A stretch of 64,000 bases of DNA from Bacteroidaceae bacterium (GCA_902362375.1 CABIVS010000001.1:295820-359819); one strand, 5' to 3'. Shown: positions 26,888-36,532, counted from the first letter of the stretch. The notes: a model not told the origin generated them from the letters alone. Made by a program: numbers and translations.

Positions 26888-27394
26888 TTATTCCTGAACT
26901 TCTTCACCGATTTCCGGTGCCACCATACGGTCATATTCTTCTCGCTCCTGCTCCCAGTCCGCTTTCTTCATTTCTTTGGTCAGCATCTCTTCGGGTATAT
27001 ACAGATTAAAAGGAATACGCATGCATTTCATTTTTTTCACTTCCCGGCTAAATTCAGGACAAGCCACGAAATAGACACGTGATACGGACACCTTTCCCGG
27101 AGTTACCTGTTCGGGGCGTTCAAATCCCGGACTGGTCAGTGACGTATGGAATGTGCCAAGTCCTTCGATAGTAACCGGCTGTCCGATAGACAACAGACTA
27201 CGGATAGCATCAACCATTTCCGTCAATATACCATCTATCTGCCCGCGATGAAATCCACTCCGTTTTTCCATGTACTCAGCAAATTCTCTATTCCGAATCG
27301 GATCTATCAGTTTTTTGGGTACACCATACCATAATTCTTTTCTTTCTCCCGATGTTAAATCGGCTTTTTTTCTCACTACATAAGGTACTGCCAT
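26888..27394 (-). CDS. HU/IHF-like DNA-binding protein (Bacteroidetes HU-like type)
   Basis: 168 residues. The HU-like fold covers about residues 5-128: basic N-terminus VPYVVRKKADL, helices around EFAEYMEKRSGFHRGQIDGILTEM, then VTIEGLGTFHTSLTSPG and KVSVSRVYFVACPEF. The C-terminal tail is acidic (about residues 140-168). Such proteins are abundant in Bacteroidota and thought to be nucleoid-associated; individual roles are unknown. It is divergent from the XylR-like regulator and has an unusual double palindrome in its upstream region. Confidence 0.82.
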   Translation of the reverse strand: MAVPYVVRKKADLTSGERKELWYGVPKKLIDPIRNREFAEYMEKRSGFHRGQIDGILTEMVDAIRSLLSIGQPVTIEGLGTFHTSLTSPGFERPEQVTPGKVSVSRVYFVACPEFSREVKKMKCMRIPFNLYIPEEMLTKEMKKADWEQEREEYDRMVAPEIGEEVQE

Positions 27395-27433
27395 CGTCTA
27401 TACTCCTTTCTTTTTTCGTTTATACTCGTGTTC

Positions 27434-27480
27434 TATCTGACACCCGGGTGTCAGTGCTCATGAGACCCGGGTGTCAGATA
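27434..27480. promoter_or_regulatory. Nested double palindrome between the HU-like and XylR-like genes
   Basis: TATCTGACACCCGGGT (27434-27449) is the exact reverse complement of ACCCGGGTGTCAGATA (27465-27480). Within the left arm region, TGACACCCGGGTGTCA (27438-27453) is itself a perfect 16-bp palindrome. The GC-rich arms stand out from AT-rich surroundings. It may be an operator, or a hairpin in the HU-like leader, since a minus-strand TAATTTTG box lies at 27495-27502. Confidence 0.6.
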
Positions 27481-27535
27481 AGTGTTGGCTGCAACAAAAT
27501 TAAGTCTTTATTGCGAGAGAACAAAAGAATTCTTC

Positions 27536-27543
27536 TATATTTG
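27536..27543 (+). promoter_or_regulatory. Candidate -7 box (TATATTTG) for the XylR-like regulator
   Basis: TATATTTG fits TANNTTTG, 37 bp before the ATG at 27581. It supports that start over the longer frame from 27482, which would begin upstream of the promoter. Confidence 0.5.
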
Positions 27544-27580
27544 TGCATCCCTACATTATACTAAAGAAAAACATAGAACT

Positions 27581-28726
27581 ATGATTAAGATTCTTCTATT
27601 GATAGACTATTCAAGCGAATTTGACAGGAAACTGCTACGGGGACTTGTCCAATACTCCAAAGAAAACGGCCCCTGGCTCTTTTATCGGCTACCTTCTTAT
27701 TATAGCGCGATGTATGGGGAACAAGGTATTCTGAAATGGGCGAAAGAATGGAAAGCGGATGCCATTATTGGTCAATGGAATAACGACACGATCGATTTGC
27801 AGAAAGAGTTGAATATTCCGGTAGTGCTACAAAACTATCATCACCGAAGTGTTACTTACTCCAACCTGACAGGTGATTATAAAGGTACGGGAAGAATGGC
27901 AGCCCAGTTTTTTGCCAAAAGAATGTTTCGCAATTTTGCTTATTTCGGTGTTAAAGGAGTCGTATGGTCTGACGAACGCTGCGAAGGTTATCGGCAGGAG
28001 GTAAAACGTATCGGAGGCGAATTTTTCAGTTTCGAATCGGATAAGCAGGAAGACGAGATAAGAATGGAAGTAAGCCAGTGGTTACAGGAACTTCCCAAGC
28101 CTGTCGCCTTATTCTGTTGCGATGATGCACATGCCCTGTTCATTTCTGAAACTTGCCGGATGAACAACATTCATATCCCGGAAGAAATCGCTCTATTGGG
28201 TGTAGATAACGACGAACTAATGTGTAATATTTCCGACCCGCCTATTTCATCCATAGAGCTTGAAGTAGAAAGAGGAGGCTATTCTATCGGCAGACTCATC
28301 CACCAACAAATAAAGAAGGAACATGAAGGCACTTTCAATATTGTTATCAACCCCATCCGCATCGAACTACGCCAATCAACAGAGAAACACAATATTAAAG
28401 ACCCTTATATTCTCGAAGTGGTGAAATATATAGATTCACATTACAGTTCCGACCTAACGATAGAATCTTTGCTTGCCAACATTCCGTTATCCCGCAGAAA
28501 CTTTGAGGTGAAATTCAAACATGCAATGAATACTTCTATATATCAGTATATCCTGAATTGTCGTTGTAACCATCTGGCAGATTTATTACTCACGACAGAT
28601 CGGTCTTTAGCCGATTTGGCAATAGAGGTGGGGTTCAAAGATTATAATAATATCTCGCGTGTCTTTAAAAAATATAAAGGTTGTTCACCTCTGGAATATC
28701 GCCAAAAGAAGACTAGTCATATTTAA
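27581..28726 (+). CDS. XylR/AraC-family transcriptional regulator with PBP-like sensor domain
   Basis: 381 residues. The N-terminal two-thirds is a LacI/periplasmic-binding-like domain (IKILLLIDYSSEFDRKLLRG through PEEIALLGVDNDELMCNIS), and the C-terminal 100 residues are an AraC-type double helix-turn-helix (LTIESLLANIPLSRRNFEVKF and SLADLAIEVGFKDYNNISRVF). This layout is that of XylR-type cytoplasmic sugar sensors. It is the only regulator adjacent to the plus-strand PUL that follows. AraC-type dimers often bind direct repeats about 21 bp apart, which is the spacing found at the four PUL promoters, so it is the prime candidate activator. Its effector is unknown and need not be xylose. Confidence 0.88.
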   Translation: MIKILLLIDYSSEFDRKLLRGLVQYSKENGPWLFYRLPSYYSAMYGEQGILKWAKEWKADAIIGQWNNDTIDLQKELNIPVVLQNYHHRSVTYSNLTGDYKGTGRMAAQFFAKRMFRNFAYFGVKGVVWSDERCEGYRQEVKRIGGEFFSFESDKQEDEIRMEVSQWLQELPKPVALFCCDDAHALFISETCRMNNIHIPEEIALLGVDNDELMCNISDPPISSIELEVERGGYSIGRLIHQQIKKEHEGTFNIVINPIRIELRQSTEKHNIKDPYILEVVKYIDSHYSSDLTIESLLANIPLSRRNFEVKFKHAMNTSIYQYILNCRCNHLADLLLTTDRSLADLAIEVGFKDYNNISRVFKKYKGCSPLEYRQKKTSHI

Positions 28727-28730
28727 TTTT

Positions 28731-28793
28731 CGTTTTTTGAATAGTACTTTTCGTTTTTACTATAAAAACTATTATAGAAACAACCTACTTTTG
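28731..28793 (+). promoter_or_regulatory. PUL promoter 1: CGTTTTTTGA, 21-bp repeat, TACTTTTG box
   Basis: CGTTTTTTGA starts at 28731, a second half-site CGTTTTTAC at 28752 (+21), and the -7 box TACTTTTG at 28786 (+55). It drives the alpha/beta hydrolase and first tandem-barrel gene. The same geometry occurs at three other promoters in this locus. Confidence 0.7.
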
Positions 28794-28892
28794 CCATAAA
28801 AGTTAATACTCTCTCAAAGTAACGAAGAATGTATTAGCTATATCCAATCTTTGTTATATCCTTAAATAAATATACTATATATAATTTCTAAA

Positions 28893-30116
28893 ATGTCAAG
28901 TACCATTCAAAAACAATGCAAAAGGAAAATGCAGCTAACAATAAAGTTCGGATTTTCCAAACAGTTTTTTATATACTATATAATTATCTGCATAGGGTTC
29001 TGCACTGCTAGTTGTATAGAGAATAAACAAACTAATTCACCGCAATATAATACAAAAGCATGGAATAAAATAAAAGATTATTTCAATCCGCCAGTGATAT
29101 ATAAAGATAATTATGGAAATTATCGTTCCCCTCTGTTACTGAATAATGGAGACACTATCAAGAATGTAAATGATTGGAATAAAAAACGAAAAGAAATAAA
29201 GGACACATGGATGAATTTAATGGGGAAATGGCCTCCTATAATTAAAAATCAAAAATTTGAAATATTAGATACGCTTAAACGTGAGAACTTCTATCAATAT
29301 CGTGTCCGCTTCTATTGGGTTCCTAATGAACAAACAGAGGGGTATTTACTAATCCCTGATAAGAGAGGGAAGAAGCCTGCTATTATTTCTGTTTTTTATG
29401 AACCTGAAACTGCCATTGGAATCGATGGAAAGCCTAATCGTGACTTCGCTTATCAACTTACTAAAAGAGGATTTATCACCCTGTCATTAGGAACAACCCA
29501 AACAACGAAAGAAAAAACATACTCCATATATTATCCGACGATCAATAATGCTTCTCTACAACCTCTATCAGCATTAGCCTATGCAGCTGCCAATGCATGG
29601 GAAGCATTAGCCAAAGTCCCTGATGTAGACTCTACTAAAATTGGCATTGTCGGACATTCATATGGAGGAAAATGGGCAATGTTTGCATCTTGCCTCTATG
29701 ACAAATTTGCATGCGCTGCATGGAGTGATCCGGGTATTGTTTTTGATGAAACAAAAGGGGGATACATCAACTATTGGGAACCTTGGTATCTTGGCTATTA
29801 CCCTCCGCCCTGGAAAGATACCTGGAACAAAAACGGATATACTAAAGTAAAAGGAATTTATTCGCAGTTACGTAAAAATGGGCATGATTTACATGAAATT
29901 CATGCACTTATGGCTCCCCGCCCTTTTCTTGTTTCCGGAGGCTTCTCTGACGGACCTGAAAGATGGATACCTCTAAATCATACAATACTCATTAATCGAA
30001 TTCTAGGGTATGAAAACAGGGTAGCGATGACCAATAGAGCGAAACATGATCCTGATCCCGAATCAAATGAAATCCTTTACAATTTCTTCGAGTGGTATTT
30101 ATGTCCCACTAGTTGA
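28893..30116 (+). CDS. Alpha/beta-hydrolase lipoprotein, putative carbohydrate esterase
   Basis: 407 residues (an alternative Met at 28929 gives a tidier signal peptide). A hydrophobic segment ends in lipobox TASC. The hydrolase domain shows the nucleophile elbow GHSYGGKWAMFA, an acidic residue in SGGFSDGPERW and a His in AKHDPDPES, a Ser-Asp-His arrangement. The middle contains ADP-like family phrases WSDPGIVFDE. Relatives include acetyl-xylan-esterase and dienelactone-hydrolase-like proteins; the exact family is uncertain. As the first gene of the PUL it may remove acyl groups from the target glycan. It is followed after 30 bp by the first tandem-barrel lipoprotein. Confidence 0.75.
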   Translation: MSSTIQKQCKRKMQLTIKFGFSKQFFIYYIIICIGFCTASCIENKQTNSPQYNTKAWNKIKDYFNPPVIYKDNYGNYRSPLLLNNGDTIKNVNDWNKKRKEIKDTWMNLMGKWPPIIKNQKFEILDTLKRENFYQYRVRFYWVPNEQTEGYLLIPDKRGKKPAIISVFYEPETAIGIDGKPNRDFAYQLTKRGFITLSLGTTQTTKEKTYSIYYPTINNASLQPLSALAYAAANAWEALAKVPDVDSTKIGIVGHSYGGKWAMFASCLYDKFACAAWSDPGIVFDETKGGYINYWEPWYLGYYPPPWKDTWNKNGYTKVKGIYSQLRKNGHDLHEIHALMAPRPFLVSGGFSDGPERWIPLNHTILINRILGYENRVAMTNRAKHDPDPESNEILYNFFEWYLCPTS

Positions 30117-30146
30117 CAAAAAACATTACATAATAAAAAATATCTT

Positions 30147-31793
30147 ATGAAAAACTCAAAAATTAATTGCAGAGCCACTATCAATCGATTCATTTTGCTC
30201 TCTCTCACTTTATGCTATATTTTCACAGCATATTGTAGTAATAAGGAACAGGAAATAAAACAATTTCTCATTTATGATGCTATGTCATACATCGGCAAAC
30301 CAGACTTAAGTCACTATGGTCTTCAGCCTGTTTATCTAATGTATGAAGTAACCTTGACAAAAAAACACTCCGATCATTCTTCAAAAGTCATACTTGACTT
30401 CAACAAAATCGAGAAACAAGCCAAACTTGCATCCTTATTTCCGAGAACTATGATTTCAACGGATATAGAACAATGGTATTACGAGCCTTCACTTACAGAC
30501 CAGGAAATAGAACAAAGATTCGACACATTATTTAGTTACTTTAGACAAAAAATTTCACCAAACATAACAATCGGCAACTATGGAGCCGCTCCTACAGCCT
30601 TATGTGTACACCGATACTACCATTCCAAAATGTCAGAAGATAGTATATTGATGACTTGGCGAAAAAGCAATAAAAAACGTTGGGCTGCACTCAAATACGC
30701 AGATGTAGCTCAACCCTCTCTTTACATTGCCGAGCCTAATATCGAATCTTGGATAAAAGATCTGCAAATAACAGTAAAAGAAATAAAAAAGCACTACCCT
30801 AATAAAAAAATTATAGCATATATTTGGCCCCAATACTATGATAAAAAAGATAGTCCATATTATAAACAATTCATTTCCCCCCACATTTGGAAACAAATGC
30901 TAGAGGCTACTTATACATATTGTGATGGAAGTATCATATGGTCAAGTAGAACTGATGAAAATGACCAATCAGTATTCTGGGAAGATCTTCGGGTGCAACA
31001 AATCTGGGAAGTAACAAAACATTTTATCCATTCCCACAAAAGACAGATTGTGTTTCCTGAAAAAGAAAACTTGTCCATATTAACTTCTACTCCACAAGAA
31101 TTCAATATATATTTAAACACAAATCATCCCCAATTAGCCCAATATGGAGTTCAGACGATACAAATGATTAATGAAAAAGATTTGGGAAACTGTAGCAATG
31201 AAACTTTTGTTCTTGATGTAGACAAAGTGAAACAACTTGCCATACAAACTCCAAAATCCTCCAATACGCCTATATGTATTGCACCGATTAATAAAAAGAG
31301 TGATACATCAGATTATCAAGAAATTTACAAACTATTTAAAAAAGACAATGGTAATCAAATATGGCAAATACCCTCCACAAGTTTAGGTAAACTAAGGCTT
31401 CATAATTCAAATATGCATGTCAACATGGGAAGTTGGGCAATAAATACAATGAATTCTCCGCAAGAGCTGGAAAAATTCACAGATGCCATTATCATAAATG
31501 CCCCTATCGTTGATAATGACACAATCACTTGGAAGAAAGAATTATACATTACGATAAAAGAAGCACAATTCAAATCTGAAGGAAAACCAATATATGTATA
31601 TTTGCCAACCGCCTCGTTTAATAACAATTATACAATAAAAGCAACGGAATGGAAAACTGCATTGAAAACCGCCCACCAATGGTGTAACGGTATAATAATA
31701 CATGATATAAACAACAATCTACCTGACACGAATACAGCAATATGGCAAGAAACTTTAAAATTCATAAGAGAAATGAAGAATACAGTAGATTAA
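30147..31793 (+). CDS. Tandem TIM-barrel lipoprotein, GH56 (hyaluronidase)-like, copy A
   Basis: 548 residues; lipobox TAYC with Cys30. The first barrel (about 38-300) begins FLIYDAMSYIGKPDL. It has STDIEQWYY with Asp106, Glu108 and Trp110, TIGNYGAAP (141-149), QPSLYIAEP (190-198), KIIAYIWPQYY (221-231) and GSIIWSS (261-267). By eye these fall in the same order as GH56 motifs (DWExW, GxYGxP, LYPSxY, a PYxxxxY strand and a VVLW strand), so I propose a GH56-like glycosidase whose Glu108 would be the acid. A second barrel-like half (about 315-548) has lost these motifs. No similarity search was possible. It shares its full two-barrel plan with the lipoprotein at 36533. Function is unproven; a surface binding protein is the alternative. 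Confidence 0.6.
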   Translation: MKNSKINCRATINRFILLSLTLCYIFTAYCSNKEQEIKQFLIYDAMSYIGKPDLSHYGLQPVYLMYEVTLTKKHSDHSSKVILDFNKIEKQAKLASLFPRTMISTDIEQWYYEPSLTDQEIEQRFDTLFSYFRQKISPNITIGNYGAAPTALCVHRYYHSKMSEDSILMTWRKSNKKRWAALKYADVAQPSLYIAEPNIESWIKDLQITVKEIKKHYPNKKIIAYIWPQYYDKKDSPYYKQFISPHIWKQMLEATYTYCDGSIIWSSRTDENDQSVFWEDLRVQQIWEVTKHFIHSHKRQIVFPEKENLSILTSTPQEFNIYLNTNHPQLAQYGVQTIQMINEKDLGNCSNETFVLDVDKVKQLAIQTPKSSNTPICIAPINKKSDTSDYQEIYKLFKKDNGNQIWQIPSTSLGKLRLHNSNMHVNMGSWAINTMNSPQELEKFTDAIIINAPIVDNDTITWKKELYITIKEAQFKSEGKPIYVYLPTASFNNNYTIKATEWKTALKTAHQWCNGIIIHDINNNLPDTNTAIWQETLKFIREMKNTVD

Positions 31794-31798
31794 ACTTA

Positions 31799-31861
31799 CG
31801 TTTTTTGAGGACTAGTCTGCGTAAAATCAAATCGACACCTTGACATATCAAGCTATATTTG
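31799..31861 (+). promoter_or_regulatory. PUL promoter 2, driving SusC-SusD
   Basis: CGTTTTTTGA at 31799, CGTAAAATCA at 31820 (+21) and the -7 box TATATTTG at 31854 (+55). A TTGACA lies at 31840-31845. It follows the stop of the first tandem-barrel gene by 6 bp. Confidence 0.7.
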
Positions 31862-31917
31862 CACTATTAGGATATCCAATCAATAAACTGCAATGCCAAA
31901 TTTAAATTTAATACAAG

Positions 31918-34900
31918 ATGAAAATAAAACTATTGAAAAGCAAAATTCTGCGAGATGCATCACGAATAAATTTTTTACCGATATGCATCTTTATGTTCTT
32001 TTTCCTTTTTACTCCCTTTGTTTATTCCCAGAGTAGAAAGCAAATAACAGGAAGCGTACAAGATGTTCAAGGAAACCCTCTTATTGGAGTTAGTATCTTG
32101 GAAACCGGAACATCAAATGGGACCATCACAGATATGAATGGTACCTACTCTCTCAATATAAGTTCCACAAATGCAACACTAAGATTTTCATATATTGGCT
32201 ATGAAGAACAACTAATTAAAATACAAGGTCGAAATGTCATCAATGTAAAGATGAATGAAGAAACTAGCAATTTAGATGAAGTCGTAGTGGTTGGCTATGG
32301 AGTACAACGAAAGTCCGACTTAACCGGAGCTATATCTTCCATTAATGCAGCTGAGACTCTAAAAAAAATGCCTGCGGCCCAAGTAGCCGATTTACTCCAA
32401 GGACGCATTGCCGGGCTTAGTATTGTAAACTCATCCGGAGCTGCAGGGGCTACCCCTACGCTACGTGTCCGCGGTGTAAACTCCATAAAAGCAGACGGTG
32501 GCCCATTAGTCGTTATCGATGGTTTTCCTGGTGGTAACCTCAGTGCTATAAATCCCGCAGATATAAAATCTATTGAAGTACTAAAAGATGCCTCATCAAC
32601 AGCAATATATGGTTCAAGAGGAGCCAACGGTGTCATCTTGATTACAACAAAATCTCCTAAAGAGGGCAAATTATCAGTAGACTACAATGGTTATGTTGTT
32701 GCCGGAACACCAGCCGACAAACCTTCCATCATGCCCGTAAATGAGTTCGCCCGTATGGCCAATGATTGGAATCAGGCATATTATGGTAAAGACCTATATA
32801 CAGAAAGACAAATCACTAATTTCACCAATGGATATGATACTTATGATTATATGGGAAATATCATCAATGATTATGCCATCAGCCATTCTCATGACATCAG
32901 CATCAAAGGAGGAAATGATAAAATGAGCTTCTTATTTTCCACTCAATATATTCATAATAAAGGAATTGCCGGCCATTCCACAAATGACAGATGGAACTAT
33001 CGTTTAAAAGTGGATGCTAATATCACTAAAAAACTAAAATTTGGAGCTAATTTTTATGGAATGATTAATAGTGCTGCAGGAAATAACTTCTCCGGACAAT
33101 ACAGTCTACTCACTTTGGCACAACAATTTCCGCAAACTGTACTTCCGTATGATAAAGAAGGAAACCTCACCCAAGGAACTATCGACAATACCGGTATTTA
33201 CAATCCAATAGGTTTCATTGATGAACAAAAAAAGAATAACAACGAGGATATGACTTTTAATAACTGGTTACAGGCATATATCAGTTATGAAATTATTCCC
33301 GGATTAACATTCAGAAATGAACAGCAAATAAATATAGGAAACCGTTTTTATGGAACCACAAGCAGCAAACAAAGTATGAATGGGTTCCTAAAAGGAAAAT
33401 CATTAGCTACATATTATGATGCAAATTCATGGGGGTGGCGCATGACAAATACACTTAACTATACAAAGGAACTAAACAAAAATAATCGCATCAACGCTAC
33501 TATTGGTGTAGAAGAAAGCCTATCACGTTCATACATCATGAGGCAGACTGCAGAAGGATTAACTTCCGAAAGCATCGGCTGGAAAAATATGATGTTGGCA
33601 GAAACCAGCAAACTAGAAGACAATGAGGTTAGCAAGACAACAGCCATATCGTATTTCGGACGAATCAACTATGTCTTAATGAACCGCTATATGGCCACAG
33701 TAACATTCAGAAGAGACGGTTCTTCCTTGTTGTCTTACGACCATAGATGGGATAACTTTCCTTCTTTCAGTCTGGCTTGGAATCTAAAAGAAGAATCATT
33801 CCTTAAAAATATTAATTCTTTAGACCAATTGAAACTAAGATATGGATATGGAGTTTCCGGAAACCAGGCAGTAGCAGTTTATTCGGCATATACACAATAT
33901 AATGCAACAATAGGAAACGGCCAAATAGCTTATACGCTTGTCCCGGGTAATCCTATATTAAAATGGGAAAAAACACATCAACATAACTATGGGGTCGATG
34001 CTGCTTTTCTAAATGGCAGAATTTCATTCACATTCGATTATTACGACAAAAAAACAAAAGATGCCATTAATACTGTAGTTCTCCCGGCAGATACAGGTTT
34101 ATCATCCGGACTAAGAAACGCTGCTGAAATCAGCAACAAGGGGTTTGAAATTACTTTGGGAATCACTCCGCTTACGACAAAAGACTTCTATTGGAAAGCC
34201 GACATTTCATTGGCTCACAATAAAGCTAAAATTGAAAAATTAGGAGATATAGATTCGGATTTCATGGAAATAGGCACAGGATGGGGAAATTCATTCTATC
34301 GTTACTTTGTAGGAGAACCGATCGGTGCAATCTACGGTCTTCAATCCACGGGAGTATGGAGTACCGAAGAGTATAATAACCCTGATATTAAAAAACCAAC
34401 TTCTCCTACAGTAAGACCCGGCTCTTACAAATACGTTGATCAAGACGATAGTGGAACTATAGATGCAGATGATTATGTCATTATTGGTAACGGGCAACCC
34501 AAATTCAATTGGGGAATGAATAATTCATTTACCTATAAAAACTTTGACTTGAATATTTTCTTAATCGGTTTTCATGGATTTGATATTTACAATTACCCAA
34601 GAGCCAGACTTACAAGTTCCTTATCTCCATTCCCCGAATTAGCCGAACGCTGGATTGCAGGCAAAAATGAGAATGCAATTATTGCCGGATTCGGTAAGGA
34701 CCGGGACGCTATAACAAGCCCTGAAACGGTAGCATCATCTACATTTATAGAAAAAGGAGATTTCGTAAAATTGAAAAGTATTACTTTAGGTTATAATTTC
34801 TCCAAAGGTTTATTGTCAAAAATAAATCTAAGTGCAGCGAGAGTATATTTTTCGATAAAGAATGTTTGTACAATCACCAAATATTCCGGAAACGATCCTG

Positions 34901-34995
34901 AATTGTCAATAAGTAACCCTCTACGCCCCGGACTTGATATGGGAACTTATCCCAGTCAAAGAGAATATCTACTTGGCTTAAATGTTTCATTCTAA
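31918..34995 (+). CDS. SusC-like TonB-dependent outer-membrane transporter (GlcNAc-type PUL)
   Basis: 1,025 residues. A long signal peptide ends FVYSQ; the CarboxypepD_reg domain starts ITGSVQDVQGNPLIGVSI; then DEVVVVGYGVQRK, a plug with VVIDGFPGG and SIEVLKDASSTAIYG, and a barrel ending REYLLGLNVSF. It imports oligosaccharides with the SusD that follows after 13 bp. It has its own promoter of the shared type 57 bp or so upstream. Substrate is inferred to be an N-acetylhexosamine-containing glycan from the GH20, NagA and NagB genes downstream. Confidence 0.95.
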   Translation: MKIKLLKSKILRDASRINFLPICIFMFFFLFTPFVYSQSRKQITGSVQDVQGNPLIGVSILETGTSNGTITDMNGTYSLNISSTNATLRFSYIGYEEQLIKIQGRNVINVKMNEETSNLDEVVVVGYGVQRKSDLTGAISSINAAETLKKMPAAQVADLLQGRIAGLSIVNSSGAAGATPTLRVRGVNSIKADGGPLVVIDGFPGGNLSAINPADIKSIEVLKDASSTAIYGSRGANGVILITTKSPKEGKLSVDYNGYVVAGTPADKPSIMPVNEFARMANDWNQAYYGKDLYTERQITNFTNGYDTYDYMGNIINDYAISHSHDISIKGGNDKMSFLFSTQYIHNKGIAGHSTNDRWNYRLKVDANITKKLKFGANFYGMINSAAGNNFSGQYSLLTLAQQFPQTVLPYDKEGNLTQGTIDNTGIYNPIGFIDEQKKNNNEDMTFNNWLQAYISYEIIPGLTFRNEQQINIGNRFYGTTSSKQSMNGFLKGKSLATYYDANSWGWRMTNTLNYTKELNKNNRINATIGVEESLSRSYIMRQTAEGLTSESIGWKNMMLAETSKLEDNEVSKTTAISYFGRINYVLMNRYMATVTFRRDGSSLLSYDHRWDNFPSFSLAWNLKEESFLKNINSLDQLKLRYGYGVSGNQAVAVYSAYTQYNATIGNGQIAYTLVPGNPILKWEKTHQHNYGVDAAFLNGRISFTFDYYDKKTKDAINTVVLPADTGLSSGLRNAAEISNKGFEITLGITPLTTKDFYWKADISLAHNKAKIEKLGDIDSDFMEIGTGWGNSFYRYFVGEPIGAIYGLQSTGVWSTEEYNNPDIKKPTSPTVRPGSYKYVDQDDSGTIDADDYVIIGNGQPKFNWGMNNSFTYKNFDLNIFLIGFHGFDIYNYPRARLTSSLSPFPELAERWIAGKNENAIIAGFGKDRDAITSPETVASSTFIEKGDFVKLKSITLGYNFSKGLLSKINLSAARVYFSIKNVCTITKYSGNDPELSISNPLRPGLDMGTYPSQREYLLGLNVSF

Positions 34996-35008
34996 ATACA
35001 AGAATACA

Positions 35009-36505
35009 ATGAAAAAATATATATTCATACTTCTGACAAGTTTTTCTTTAACTTCTTGCGTAGACTTATTGCAAGAACCGCAAAGCAAATTAACGCCTGC
35101 CACCATCGAGTTGACAGAACAAACTCTTGAAAGCATGACCAATGGGCTTTACAAAGATTTATGGGGAGAAAATTTCGGCTTTAACTGCCGGTTGGCATCA
35201 CTCGCATTGGCTGGTGACGATATGACTTCAGGTGCTTTGGACAAAGTAAGGAATGTTTTGGACGATCAACTAAAAGTTCCAATAGATAATGCAGATGTGC
35301 TAAATTTATGGAAATATTTTTATCAAACAATATACTCTGCAAATAATATAATATATCTAATCAATGAAAACGAAAATCTCGACACCCAAATAAGTAATAA
35401 GTATTTAGGAGAAGCCTATTTCTTCAGAGCCTTATCCTATTTCTATATCGTAAGATATTGGGGAGATGCTCCTGCTATTACAGACCCTAACTCAAGTACA
35501 GACATAGATGGGAGTAGTAATATGCCACGTAAACCGGTGAAAGACATCTATGAAAGAATAATTCTTCCTGATTTAAGTAATGCAATCAACCTGCTACCAT
35601 TACAAAGCCGTGACAATAACAATCAGGCTCCAACCACCTGGGCCGCCAAGACTTTGCTTAGTGACGTATATATAACCATGGCTGGATGGCCATTAAAAGA
35701 AGAAAATTATTATGCAGAAGCTGCTAAAACTGCAAAAGATATCATCGAAAACGGACCTTACGATCTGGTCGGTGAATATAAAGATCTTTGGATGAACGCT
35801 AAAAAGACGGATAAAACTGAACATATATTCGCACTACAGCATTCACTGTCTTATTTACCAAGCCAATACGGCATATCCTATCTTGGAAAAGAAGAAAATG
35901 GCTGGTATGACTATGTAGGTGATCCTGTATTCTTCAAAAACTTCCCTAATGACAAAAGAAAAGAATTCTGCTATATTACATCAACCGTGGATACTAAAGG
36001 AAATCGGATTGACTGGGAAGACTTTGATATAGGCGCACCTTTTATCCAGAAATACAGGAACTATGGAGGCTGTGGAACATACGGTATTGATGGAAACACC
36101 TCTACACGTAGTTCACTTTCAGAAGGTCTCACTCCTATTTACAGATTTGCAGACGTATTGCTAATTTATGCCGAAGCCAGCAATAAAGCAGAGGGTTCCC
36201 CCAACACTCTTGCGTATAAATGTTTAAATAGAGTCAGAGACAGAGCATTTGGAGATCAAAGTCATCAATATGCAGGTTTAACACCAGAAAAATTTGCAGA
36301 TGCGGTATTCGATGAATTTGGCTGGGAAAATGTATTTGAATTCAAAAGATGGTTCCAATTGGTAAGAACAGAAAAAGTAGACGAGGCTATAGGCAAGAAT
36401 GCAGCAATTGGAGCGAGATTAAACGCTAATAAAGAGAATTATCTTTTCCCGATACCTGTAAGACAATGCGAACTCAGAGGTTGGAAAAACAACCCTGGCT
36501 ATTAA
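35009..36505 (+). CDS. SusD-like surface glycan-binding lipoprotein
   Basis: 498 residues from the Met at 35009. That start follows the SusC stop by 13 bp and gives MKKYIFILLTSFSLTSC with lipobox Cys17; the longer frame would overlap SusC. SusD/RagB motifs include FFRALSYFYIVRYWGDAP and a C-terminal RFADVLLIYAEASNKA, ending RGWKNNPGY. Length is typical for SusD. It should cap the SusC channel on the cell surface and bind the target oligosaccharide. Confidence 0.95.
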   Translation: MKKYIFILLTSFSLTSCVDLLQEPQSKLTPATIELTEQTLESMTNGLYKDLWGENFGFNCRLASLALAGDDMTSGALDKVRNVLDDQLKVPIDNADVLNLWKYFYQTIYSANNIIYLINENENLDTQISNKYLGEAYFFRALSYFYIVRYWGDAPAITDPNSSTDIDGSSNMPRKPVKDIYERIILPDLSNAINLLPLQSRDNNNQAPTTWAAKTLLSDVYITMAGWPLKEENYYAEAAKTAKDIIENGPYDLVGEYKDLWMNAKKTDKTEHIFALQHSLSYLPSQYGISYLGKEENGWYDYVGDPVFFKNFPNDKRKEFCYITSTVDTKGNRIDWEDFDIGAPFIQKYRNYGGCGTYGIDGNTSTRSSLSEGLTPIYRFADVLLIYAEASNKAEGSPNTLAYKCLNRVRDRAFGDQSHQYAGLTPEKFADAVFDEFGWENVFEFKRWFQLVRTEKVDEAIGKNAAIGARLNANKENYLFPIPVRQCELRGWKNNPGY

Positions 36506-36532
36506 GTAATTTATCACAAAATCAAGAACTAT

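Noticed and set aside
27581..28726. Assignment as the true xylose-operon regulator XylR
   Set aside because: The domain plan matches, but there are no xylose genes beside it, and the shared promoter repeats link it to the amino-sugar PUL, so no gene symbol was given.
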